This document shows, in pieces, positions 1-7,614 of a stretch of 64,000 nucleotides of DNA (position 1 is its first letter; the number at the start of each line of letters is the position of its first letter). The translations under genes were made by a program, and so were the position numbers. The notes beneath the pieces are model-generated. The model was not told the DNA's origin and did no database searches. It saw only the letters and a list, made by a program, of their open reading frames with translations. Source of the DNA: Gilvimarinus algae (GTDB taxonomy: Bacteria; Pseudomonadota; Gammaproteobacteria; Pseudomonadales; Cellvibrionaceae); contig NZ_JAULRT010000032.1 in the NCBI RefSeq assembly GCF_030518215.1, positions 310,001-374,000 on the forward strand, written 5' to 3'.

Positions 1-5
1 CTTCT

Positions 6-167
6 CTAGTTGTTGCAGTGCCACGCACTAGAGTAAGGATCGCAAGGTGGCGGTGGTGGTGGCGGTGGGTCACACTCAACGCTAATCACGTTGTTGTAGT
101 TGTCTCGGATGACGCGACATCCGCCACCACTGACTGCCTTCATTTCTTCTTTCGTTAGATAACGCAT
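6..167 (-). CDS. Double-glycine precursor peptide, Cys- and Pro-rich (putative bacteriocin-like peptide)
   Basis: This 53-codon gene starts with ATG at 167, 9 bases after the exporter stop codon, with AGGA overlapping that stop as ribosome binding site. Residues 1-15 form a typical class II leader with hydrophobic residues at the spaced positions (Leu4, Met9, Val12) and a Gly14-Gly15 cleavage site. This is the signature processed by C39 peptidases, and such a peptidase is encoded just upstream. The predicted mature part is 38 residues with four cysteines (17, 32, 42, 51). Cys32 and Cys42 bracket an Asp followed by eight consecutive prolines encoded by mixed CCA/CCG/CCT codons, and the tail is short and aromatic. 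I see no known bacteriocin core. Function is inferred from leader and context only: secreted peptide, antimicrobial or signalling. No immunity gene is visible, but the operon may continue past the window edge. Confidence 0.8.
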   Translation of the reverse strand: MRYLTKEEMKAVSGGGCRVIRDNYNNVISVECDPPPPPPPPCDPYSSAWHCNN

Positions 168-176
168 AAGACATTC

Positions 177-2315
177 CTAGTCGTTATGAATGGTATGCCG
201 AGGGTTCCCGGCAAGATGAAATTGCTTCCCTGCAGACCGAACAGTTTCCGGTCTATGTGCTACCAGAACCCGGGTGATACTGAGCTTGCCGATGTTTTGG
301 CTGACTACTGACTCACTATCAGTGTCCAGGTGGCTGGTGGCCTCGTCCATGAACAGAATTTGCGGAGTGCGATAGAGCGCACGAGCTAAAATGACACGTT
401 GCTTTTGTCCTCCGCTGAGATTTGAACCTAGATCACCAATGAGGGTTTCATACCCCATGGTCATTTTCTCGATGTCTCTATGAATACAAGCATTAGTTGC
501 GCATTGCTTAATTCTTTCGCCATCGGGCGATTCTGAGAAGAAGGCAATGTTATCTCGGATGCTGCCGCTGACAAGCTGGTCATCCTGCATGACGCCAGAG
601 ATCTGGCCTCGATACTGAGGTATGGATTTTAGGGGTTTTCCATCGATAAGGATTTCGCCTTCGGTGGGCTCATACAGCCCCATTAGACATTTAATCAGTG
701 TGGATTTTCCGCAGCCGCTCGGGCCGGTGATTGCAAGTGACTCGCCTTTCTCTACCTCAAAGCTAACGTTACGGAAGGCGAAATCCTTCTCTCCCTCAAA
801 CTGGTACCCTAAGTTGACGACTTTAATATTTCCTTCTATGCGATTGTCCTTGTCAAGACTCGCTTCGTTGGACGCTGGTTCCTTGTTTGTAAAAGCAATG
901 TCGGAGAGCCGCTCTAAATGAATGTCAAGAAGCTTGAACTCTATGGACTGAGTTATTAGGTTGTTGAAGGATATAGTGAAGCTGCTCTTGAAACTGACAA
1001 ACGCAAATAGCATCCCGAGACTAAATTGATTATCCCTGACCAGAAGTGCAGCAAGGAAAATTACTGCAATATTTTCGATGCCAAATAGAATGTTGCTGGC
1101 ATTTGTGGTGAAAGTATTCCACTTGGACAGCTGTACCTCTTTGTCGATATGATTGCTAAACTTTGTTGCCCATTGGGCTTGTCGGATACCCTCCTTCTGA
1201 AAGAGTTTTAGTGTTTGTACAGCCCTTAGCGTCTCAAGGAAAAAGCTATTTTCATTGGCAGAGGCGATGATGCTGTCTTGGCTAAGAAGGCGTATCTTCC
1301 GATATAGCGAGATTCGCAGCAGGGTGTACAACGAGACCGCCATAAGGGTTATCATCGTTAATGTGGTGCTGTAGTAAAACAGGATTGCCAGAGTGATTAT
1401 TGTCATGGCGCCATCCAGAATGGCGGTGACAAGGCCTCCGGTGATCATGTCCCGAACGCTTCGTAGGGAGCCAAATCTCGAGACGATGTCGCCAACATGT
1501 CTTCTCGAGAAGAAGCTAAAGGGAAGCCTTATTAGATGAAAGAACAAGTTTGCACCCATTTGTAAGCTAAGTTGCTTCGAAAGGTGCAATATGGCAAAAG
1601 ACCTAAGAAAGCTAATTGCCGCCTGGGTGAGAACGAGCAGTGAAAACCCTATGGCAATTGGCACTAACCAGTCCCAGTACTCGGTGCTTACTACCTGATC
1701 TACTACGAGTTGCAGATAGAGCGGAGATAAAATCGTCACGAAGTGGAGTGCAAAGGTAATTGCAATTATCTGAAAAAGACTTCGCTTCAGGCCAATGACG
1801 TTAGTCCATAGGTCAGATAGCCTTAACTTTTTATTGTAGTTTCCTTTGTTGAAGTCTTCAGTTTTGGTGACTTCTACCACAATTCCCGTGAAATGAAGGT
1901 TGAATTCGCTTAACGGAAGTAAAACCTCTCCTCGAGAGGGGTCCATTACAGTAAATTGGTCGTTTCGCTTTTTAGTAAGAACCACAAAGTGATTGATATC
2001 CCAGTGAAGCAGGGCGGGAAGCTGAATCTGATCAAGTTCTTCTGTTTCCGCCCGAATGGCACGGGCAGATAGACCTAAGGATGCGAAAACATCAATAACA
2101 TCAGAAAGATCCATTCCCTGCATGGATACTGGATATTGTTTCCTCATGGAGTTTAGGTCAATGTCCAGGCCGTGAGCGCTGACTATAGCTGTAATGCAAG
2201 CCAGTCCGCACTCCGCTTGCTCATTTTGTAGGACGACGCGGGACGGCCGATTTGGTGATTCACGAAAGAGCTTAATGATGCCGGAGGTGTCGCTGGAAAT
2301 TGGCTGAGAGTTCAT
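177..2315 (-). CDS. Peptidase-containing ABC exporter (C39 domain, bacteriocin/microcin type)
   Basis: An inner-membrane ABC transporter of 712 residues with the full three-part layout of peptidase-containing exporters. The N-terminal C39 cysteine protease domain has Gln30, Cys36 (in AECGLAC), His109 and Asp125 in the expected order, so it should be active. A six-helix transmembrane region covers about 180-440. The C-terminal nucleotide-binding domain has Walker A GPSGCGKST near 528, signature LSGGQKQR near 632 and Walker B ILFMDEAT near 652. Known members cut the leader of a double-glycine peptide and pump the mature part out of the cytoplasm. The gene overlaps the upstream adaptor gene by 4 bases and is followed after 9 bases by a matching precursor peptide gene, so the three form one operon. 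Local base composition is AT-richer than the housekeeping genes. Confidence 0.93.
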   Translation of the reverse strand: MNSQPISSDTSGIIKLFRESPNRPSRVVLQNEQAECGLACITAIVSAHGLDIDLNSMRKQYPVSMQGMDLSDVIDVFASLGLSARAIRAETEELDQIQLPALLHWDINHFVVLTKKRNDQFTVMDPSRGEVLLPLSEFNLHFTGIVVEVTKTEDFNKGNYNKKLRLSDLWTNVIGLKRSLFQIIAITFALHFVTILSPLYLQLVVDQVVSTEYWDWLVPIAIGFSLLVLTQAAISFLRSFAILHLSKQLSLQMGANLFFHLIRLPFSFFSRRHVGDIVSRFGSLRSVRDMITGGLVTAILDGAMTIITLAILFYYSTTLTMITLMAVSLYTLLRISLYRKIRLLSQDSIIASANENSFFLETLRAVQTLKLFQKEGIRQAQWATKFSNHIDKEVQLSKWNTFTTNASNILFGIENIAVIFLAALLVRDNQFSLGMLFAFVSFKSSFTISFNNLITQSIEFKLLDIHLERLSDIAFTNKEPASNEASLDKDNRIEGNIKVVNLGYQFEGEKDFAFRNVSFEVEKGESLAITGPSGCGKSTLIKCLMGLYEPTEGEILIDGKPLKSIPQYRGQISGVMQDDQLVSGSIRDNIAFFSESPDGERIKQCATNACIHRDIEKMTMGYETLIGDLGSNLSGGQKQRVILARALYRTPQILFMDEATSHLDTDSESVVSQNIGKLSITRVLVAHRPETVRSAGKQFHLAGNPRHTIHND

Positions 2316-2797
2316 TGCCGAAACTCCTGCTTCGTAGAATTCTCTCGCGTCAGTAACTCGTAGAAAGTTCGCTTTTCTTGAACTAGTTTAAGGCCTACTG
2401 TCTTGAGCAGAGTTTCCGGTTTCTCCAATTGAATCTCTAGAATCCATTTTTTGTCATTTATGTCTTGATTGATCAAGCGGCCTTTAAGTGAATTCCCTGT
2501 ACTTGAAGAGCTTGGGTAAAGGTTAATGGTTTCACCGGTTGATACTTTATGGTTGGGCGCCGTCGATAACTGTATTCTAGCCCTGAGCCCTGACTGAGCG
2601 AGTACATTTGCCTGATAATACTGATAGCTTCTCCACTCAACGCTGAAGGCCGCATAAGAAAGAAATGCAAGCCAGGTTATCGATAACATGAAAAATGAGA
2701 AGTATGAAATTTTCGGTGTCGCTATGACGCTGCCATAGAGTTTGTTGTTGGTGGCCGCAATTGCTTGTTCTCTAAAAAGTGAACTTCCTTGGCTCAT
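2312..2797 (-). CDS. Very short HlyD-like periplasmic adaptor
   Basis: A protein of 161 residues with the start seen in CvaA/HlyD-type adaptors of C39 exporters (SLFREQAI), one transmembrane helix at about 30-53 and a beta-rich C-terminal part. The end resembles the last barrel strand and tail of HlyD proteins (LKLVQEKRTFYELL). Family members usually have about 400 residues, with a lipoyl domain and a long coiled-coil hairpin that reaches TolC. Here the sequence passes almost directly from the membrane helix to the barrel-like part, so those middle domains are missing. The reading frame is intact, GAGG lies 9 bases before the ATG, and the end overlaps the exporter start by 4 bases, so this looks like a functional reduced gene and not decay. 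Assignment to HlyD is by motif resemblance and context. Confidence 0.65.
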   Translation of the reverse strand: MSQGSSLFREQAIAATNNKLYGSVIATPKISYFSFFMLSITWLAFLSYAAFSVEWRSYQYYQANVLAQSGLRARIQLSTAPNHKVSTGETINLYPSSSSTGNSLKGRLINQDINDKKWILEIQLEKPETLLKTVGLKLVQEKRTFYELLTRENSTKQEFRQ

Positions 2798-3200
2798 GTA
2801 TAATCGCCTCAGCGTTGCAAGTTATTATTCTTATCTTATTGTTAAAATAACTATAACACTGGACGTTGTATTTAATCACGTTAACTTAGTCACAAAATGT
2901 GATATGTCTATTTTCTTGAGGGGAATAGTTATTTTTTTGTGTCTGAAAAATACGATAAATGAAAGGGGGTAACGTAGGAGGGATTGCGAAAAGAGGAGGT
3001 TTTATGTGTGAAAAATCCGATAAGTGGCACTCAATGAATCCTTCATTTTTAGCCGTCCAATAAGACGGGGGTTACTGGGTTTTTGGGAGCCGCTGTTGAG
3101 GTAAATGCCTAGCTTGCTTACTGCGAGAGTTCAGTAAATGAGTAAAAGAGGGGTGTCACTACCGGAGTGGTGTTATGGGTCGCAGGCTGTCGTACAAGCA
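2798..3200. other. Intergenic region, AT-rich
   Basis: About 400 bases without a convincing gene. The part near 2800-2900 should hold the promoter of the export operon, but I see no clear -35/-10 pair. A 19-codon reading frame on the plus strand at 3004-3063 is preceded by GAGGAGG, a strong ribosome binding site, but has no recognisable product. Two stretches near 2944 and 3009 share an imperfect direct repeat of the form TGAAAAAT(A/C)CGATAA(A/G)TG. Confidence 0.4.
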
Positions 3201-3228
3201 GAACGGGGAGTCTTGACTCTCCCCGTTC
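3201..3228 (-). terminator. Hairpin downstream of the CXXCH lipoprotein gene
   Basis: Ten-base-pair perfect stem (GAACGGGGAG pairing with CTCCCCGTTC) with an 8-base loop, 9 bases past the lipoprotein stop codon. No clear T run follows on the minus strand, so it may be a weak terminator or a 3' end stabiliser. Confidence 0.55.
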
Positions 3229-3237
3229 TACATTCAA

Positions 3238-4575
3238 TTATTTCCCCTGCTGCTCTTGAATGTCATCAAAAATATGACTCAGACCCGTGGTAGCAGTTTT
3301 GCCGGGCGTGTAGCCGTGGCAGACAAAACAGTTAAGTACACCGCTGGTCGAGGTATCAATTTGCCCATTGTTGACACTGAGGCTGCCTTGAAAGGTGGTC
3401 TCCATCACGGGGTTGGCCAGTTGCATGGAGCCGCGCTGGTTGTCGGTGGTGGAGGGCTTGGACGGGTCGCTGACCCAGAGCGCGCCGATATTAAAATAAT
3501 GGCGCCACACGGACATGGTTGAGGGTACGCTGCTCTTGTTCAGCAGACTCTGGATTTGGTTGTTGAGAGACTGGACATCCACAATGTTTTCTTCACCCTT
3601 GTGATCGCCCGGTGCGGTGCCCTCCGGAAATACACGGCAAATTTCAGACGCGGTTCCTGTCAGGCTGCTTGCTTTTGTAGCCTGGTTGTAGCTGCAGCTT
3701 TCCAGGCAAGCCGATGTTGGGCTCTCCAGACAGCTTTGGCAGCTAGCAGATAGGAATGACCAGCCCTCTGCAGGTGCCTGTGCCGGGCTCTGGCAGTTGG
3801 GAGCATTGTTCTTATGCTCGAAGCTGGCCCATACCAGCTCGCGGTGTTCGGGTGTGCCGCGCACCAGGTGAACGCCAATTAAGCCCAAGGTTTCTCCGAT
3901 GGGAGCGCCCTGCTCGGGAATCACATCGGCCTCAATCCAGAAATACTCGTTTTTCAGCGAGTCGTCTATCACCCGCCAGGCGAGCTTTAGCTCGGTGGTG
4001 TCTGCCGGCAAGTCGCCGGTAGCGGTTGCATCGCACAGGCTGCGGCTAAATGAGATGCTGTAGAAAACAACGTTGCTGTTCTGGTCGTAAATGGTGGCAC
4101 CACCTCCGGCCTGGCCGATACGCTCAGGTAGGGTAAAACTGGTGTCTGCGGCCTGGTCCTTAACGGTGCGAACAAAAAACACGGGTTCGCTGGATGGGTT
4201 GGAGCAGGAGTTTCCGTCAATTTCCAGTACGGGGTAATCGGCAACCATTTGAAAGTTGCGCAGTGATGGATCGCTCTGGGACGGCGACATCAGGTAAAAA
4301 AACCACTGCCAGGAAAACTGATAAAACTGACAGAAGTTGGTGCCGCCGCCAGGGATCTCTGTGGGCGGGTTGGGGTCAGTGATCCAGCTCAACTCCGCCT
4401 GGCAGGCCTTGTCGGATGAGGCGCTGCTAACGGCTGTCTTTGCGGTGCTGCTATTAGCGGGTGTGTTGAGTGCGGTGGTTGTTTCAATGGTAGAGGGCGC
4501 GGGTTTGTCATCTTGGGTACAAGCGCCAATCAGGGTTGCGAGTGTCGATATTATCAGTATGCGCGAAAGCGTCAT
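3238..4575 (-). CDS. Lipoprotein with a single c-type heme motif, function unknown
   Basis: A 445-residue protein with a lipoprotein signal peptide: positive start, hydrophobic stretch and lipobox LIGAC with Cys at about 19. A Thr/Ser/Ala-rich tether follows. The body is Trp- and aromatic-rich near 85-100 and carries a cluster of cysteines near 270-300. Close to the C-terminus (about 417-421) lies CFVCH, a CXXCH motif that normally attaches c-type heme covalently in the periplasm. There is no clear cytochrome c fold around it and only one such site. I do not recognise the family. It stands alone between two hairpins with the CGGGGAG stem sequence. An outer-membrane or periplasmic redox lipoprotein is plausible. 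Confidence 0.75.
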   Translation of the reverse strand: MTLSRILIISTLATLIGACTQDDKPAPSTIETTTALNTPANSSTAKTAVSSASSDKACQAELSWITDPNPPTEIPGGGTNFCQFYQFSWQWFFYLMSPSQSDPSLRNFQMVADYPVLEIDGNSCSNPSSEPVFFVRTVKDQAADTSFTLPERIGQAGGGATIYDQNSNVVFYSISFSRSLCDATATGDLPADTTELKLAWRVIDDSLKNEYFWIEADVIPEQGAPIGETLGLIGVHLVRGTPEHRELVWASFEHKNNAPNCQSPAQAPAEGWSFLSASCQSCLESPTSACLESCSYNQATKASSLTGTASEICRVFPEGTAPGDHKGEENIVDVQSLNNQIQSLLNKSSVPSTMSVWRHYFNIGALWVSDPSKPSTTDNQRGSMQLANPVMETTFQGSLSVNNGQIDTSTSGVLNCFVCHGYTPGKTATTGLSHIFDDIQEQQGK

Positions 4576-4705
4576 GCCTAAACCTCCAGTTGTTCAGTGC
4601 TGAGACGTTGAATAAGGCGAAAGCCTGTCCAGATTGTAGGCCTGTCACCTAATACCGCAAGGGGGTGGGATAGAACAATTTTGAATGACCATGTCTGGCA
4701 CAAGA

Positions 4706-4732
4706 AAAAACGGGGAGCTTTGCTCCCCGTTT
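4706..4732 (-). terminator. Rho-independent terminator of gnd
   Basis: Eleven-base-pair stem (AAACGGGGAGC with GCTCCCCGTTT) with a 3-base loop, followed on the minus strand by a T run from the A stretch at 4705-4710. It lies about 55 bases beyond the gnd stop codon. Confidence 0.85.
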
Positions 4733-4787
4733 ACGGTATCGGTTGCCCACAGAAATGGTTCTATTGTTTGGGCAAGGACGGCCCTTG

Positions 4788-6242
4788 TTACACGTCGTAA
4801 GTGGTCGAGGCCGTGGAGCCGCCGCGGCCGGTCCAGTTGGTGTGGAAGAACTCGCCGCGCGGCTTATCGAGGCGCTCGTAGGTGTGGGCGCCGAAGTAGT
4901 CGCGCTGGGCCTGGAGAAGGTTGGCGGGCAGGCGGGCAGTGCGGTAACCGTCAAAGTAATTCAGCGCGGCCGTCAGGCAGGGCACGGGTACGCCGTTGGT
5001 GATAGCGGTCGCCGCCACATTGCGCCAGCCTTGTTGCGCCTTGGTGACTACGTCTTTGAAGTAGTCGTCCAGCAGCAGGTTGTTCAGCTCTGGGTTTTTG
5101 TCAAAGGCCGCTTTGATGTCACCGAGGAAGGCGGAGCGAATGATACAGCCGCCACGCCACATCAGGGCGATGCCGCCGTAGTTGAGGTTCCAGCCAAACT
5201 CGCTTGCCGCTTCGCGCATCAGGGTGTAGCCCTGGGCGTAAGAGACGATCTTGGCGGCCAGTACAGCCTGGCGCAGATCTTCGATAAAGGCGGCTTTGTC
5301 GCCGCTGAACGACGGCTCGGGGCCGTTCAGTACTTTGGAGGCCTCTACGCGCTCGTCTTTCAGGGCGGAGATGCAGCGGGCGAATACGGATTCGGCAATC
5401 AAGGTCAAGGGTACGCCAAGATCCAATGCAACCACACCGGTCCATTTGCCGGTACCTTTCTGGCCGGCGGTGTCCAGGATTTTCTCCACCAGCGGCTCAC
5501 CGTCTTCGTCTTTAAAAGCCATGATGTCGCGGGAGATTTCTACCAGGTAGGAGTCCAGCTCGGTGTTGTTCCAGTCGGCGAATACCTGATGAATCTCGTC
5601 GGCGCTCATGCCCAGCAGTTCTTTCATGATTTGATACGCTTCACACAACAGTTGCATGTCGCCGTACTCGATGCCGTTGTGCACCATTTTCACAAAGTGG
5701 CCGGCACCGTTTTCGCCGACCCAATCGCAGCAAGGAGAGCCGTCGTCCACCTTGGCGGCAATGCCCTGGAAGATGGGTTTGACCGCTTCCCAGGCTTCAG
5801 GTGCGCCGCCGGGCATAATGGATGGGCCAGTCAGGGCACCTTCTTCACCGCCCGATACGCCAGCGCCGATAAAGTGAATGCCTTTTTCACGCAGTTGTTC
5901 TACGCGCCGGTTGGTGTCGGGAAAGTGGGTGTTGCCCCCGTCAATAATGATATCGCCTTTGTCCAGGTGCGGTACCAGCTGCTCGATAAACGCATCCACC
6001 GGCGCGCCGGCCTTGACCATCAGCATGATTTTGCGCGGTTTTTCCAGTGATGCTACCAGCTGCTCAATCGATTCGGCGCCGCGAATATTCTTGCCTTTTG
6101 CGCGGCCCTCAATAAAGTTGGTTACCTTCTCCACAGAGCGGTTATACGCCGTTACTGTGAAGCCTTTGCTTTCCATATTAAGGATAAGGTTCTCACCCAT
6201 AACGGCGAGACCGACCAAACCGATATCAGACAGTGTTTTCAT
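4788..6242 (-). CDS. gnd: 6-phosphogluconate dehydrogenase, decarboxylating
   Basis: Converts 6-phosphogluconate to ribulose 5-phosphate with CO2 release and NADP reduction, in the oxidative pentose phosphate pathway in the cytoplasm. The chosen start is the ATG at 6242, giving 484 residues, because the protein then begins MKTLSDIGLVGLAVMGENL, the standard N-terminal Rossmann motif; the frame runs further upstream but that part lacks similarity. Other family marks are the GAGVSGGEEGALTGPSIMPGG substrate-binding region, KMVHNGIEYGDMQL with the catalytic Lys, and the C-terminal ERLDKPRGEFFHTNW. Length fits the family. A terminator follows. Its product meets the arabinose pathway at the pentose phosphate level. 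Confidence 0.97.
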   Translation of the reverse strand: MKTLSDIGLVGLAVMGENLILNMESKGFTVTAYNRSVEKVTNFIEGRAKGKNIRGAESIEQLVASLEKPRKIMLMVKAGAPVDAFIEQLVPHLDKGDIIIDGGNTHFPDTNRRVEQLREKGIHFIGAGVSGGEEGALTGPSIMPGGAPEAWEAVKPIFQGIAAKVDDGSPCCDWVGENGAGHFVKMVHNGIEYGDMQLLCEAYQIMKELLGMSADEIHQVFADWNNTELDSYLVEISRDIMAFKDEDGEPLVEKILDTAGQKGTGKWTGVVALDLGVPLTLIAESVFARCISALKDERVEASKVLNGPEPSFSGDKAAFIEDLRQAVLAAKIVSYAQGYTLMREAASEFGWNLNYGGIALMWRGGCIIRSAFLGDIKAAFDKNPELNNLLLDDYFKDVVTKAQQGWRNVAATAITNGVPVPCLTAALNYFDGYRTARLPANLLQAQRDYFGAHTYERLDKPRGEFFHTNWTGRGGSTASTTYDV

Positions 6243-6415
6243 AGCAACCCGTACTTTTGTCAGTGATTGGAGAGGGGTGTATAACCGATCATCGCCGCCG
6301 AGGTCACTCTGGGCATTGGCAGCGCCCGGTTTTGAGGGCCGCAATTGTACCTGAATGCGCTGCCTTTTGCTTGGGCAGGGGTGATATTTATTGGCTATGG
6401 CGCCGATTGAAAAGG

Positions 6416-7540
6416 CTAACCAGAGGCGCTCGGGGCCTTGATTTTGCGCTTGCGCCGGTAGCCGGGACGGCGCTGGCGCTCCAGCGCCCAGAGCAGGTGT
6501 TCATCGACTACCGGGCCGTGCTTGCCAAGCCGTTGCTCCAGCGCCTCAATGATATCCGGCCGGCTCGGTGCGTTGCCGAGGCCGGTGGCCAAGTTGCGCA
6601 GCCAGCGCTGGTAGCCAATTCGGCGAATGGCCGAGCCCTTGGTGTTGCGCAAGAATGCTTCCTCGTCCCACTTGAACAGGCTCAGCAGGTCCGAGTCGTT
6701 CAGTCCGTGGCGGGGCAGAAAGTCTCTTTCGCCCGTGGGCTGGGCGTACTTGTTCCAGGGACAGATGGCCTGGCAGTCGTCGCAACCAAACACGCGATTG
6801 CCCATGGGTTCGCGAAACTCCTCTGGAATGGCGCCTTTGAGCTCAATGGTCAGGTAAGAGATGCAGCGCCGCGCATCCAGTGTGTAGGGCGCGGGGAAGG
6901 CATCGGTGGGGCAGACTTTCAGGCAGGCGGTGCACTCGCCACAGCGGTTGGGTTGCTCACTTTCATCCACCGGCAGGGGCAGGTAGGTGAACAGTTCGCC
7001 GAGGAAAAACCAGCTGCCGGCCTTGTCGTTTAAAATCAGCGTGTGCTTGCCGGTCCAGCCGAGTCCGGATTTGGCCGCCAGCGGGCGCTCCAGCACCGGC
7101 GCGCTGTCGACAAAGGCACGCATCTGCTGCCCATCTTGCGCTTGAAGGTGCGTAGGCAGGGCGGCCTCGATTTGCCGGGCCAGCTGCGACAGGCGCTTGC
7201 GAATGAGTTTGTGGTAGTCCCGGCCCAGGGCGTAGCGTGACAAATAGGCTTTTTCCGGGTCTTTCAGCACTTTGATCTGTTCAGTGTCTCCCGGCAGATA
7301 ATCCATGCGCGCCGAAATCACCCGCACGGTGCCGGGCACCAGCTCGGCTGGGCGCGAGCGCTTATTGCCGTGCTCGCTCATCCAGCTCATTTCACCCTGG
7401 TAGCCTTTCGCCAGCCAGTCTTTGAGTTGCGGCTCTTCGGCGGACAGGTCCGTATCGGTAATGCCCACCTGCTGAAACCCAAGTTCGCGCCCCCAGCGTT
7501 TGATGTCGCGGGCCAGTTGTGCGTAGTCAAAAGCGCTCAA
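6416..7540 (-). CDS. queG: Epoxyqueuosine reductase
   Basis: Catalyses the last step of queuosine synthesis, reducing epoxyqueuosine to queuosine in the wobble position of GUN tRNAs, using cobalamin and two 4Fe-4S clusters. The 374-residue protein shows both cluster motifs: CGECTACLKVCP near 205 and CDDCQAICPWN near 255. The N-terminal part carries the cobalamin-binding reductase domain. The start codon is TTG at 7540, supported by GGAGAG five bases upstream and by the common start with an early FDYAQLARDIKRWG helix. It is divergent from nnr, the same pairing as yjeS-yjeF in enterobacteria, across a 74-base gap. Confidence 0.96.
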   Translation of the reverse strand: MSAFDYAQLARDIKRWGRELGFQQVGITDTDLSAEEPQLKDWLAKGYQGEMSWMSEHGNKRSRPAELVPGTVRVISARMDYLPGDTEQIKVLKDPEKAYLSRYALGRDYHKLIRKRLSQLARQIEAALPTHLQAQDGQQMRAFVDSAPVLERPLAAKSGLGWTGKHTLILNDKAGSWFFLGELFTYLPLPVDESEQPNRCGECTACLKVCPTDAFPAPYTLDARRCISYLTIELKGAIPEEFREPMGNRVFGCDDCQAICPWNKYAQPTGERDFLPRHGLNDSDLLSLFKWDEEAFLRNTKGSAIRRIGYQRWLRNLATGLGNAPSRPDIIEALEQRLGKHGPVVDEHLLWALERQRRPGYRRKRKIKAPSASG

Positions 7541-7614
7541 AAAGCTCTCCAGTTGGGAGTGGTGAAGTAAAGCCCCTATAATGGCGCCAAGATTATACCG
7601 ACTCAGGACCCTTT

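Noticed and set aside
44-68. GGT/GGC-rich microsatellite at the window start
   Set aside because: It is explained as the polyproline codons of the minus-strand precursor peptide.
4743-6050. 435-codon open frame on the plus strand opposite gnd
   Set aside because: It is a GC-rich antisense shadow of gnd; the gnd frame has full family motifs and the antisense translation has none.
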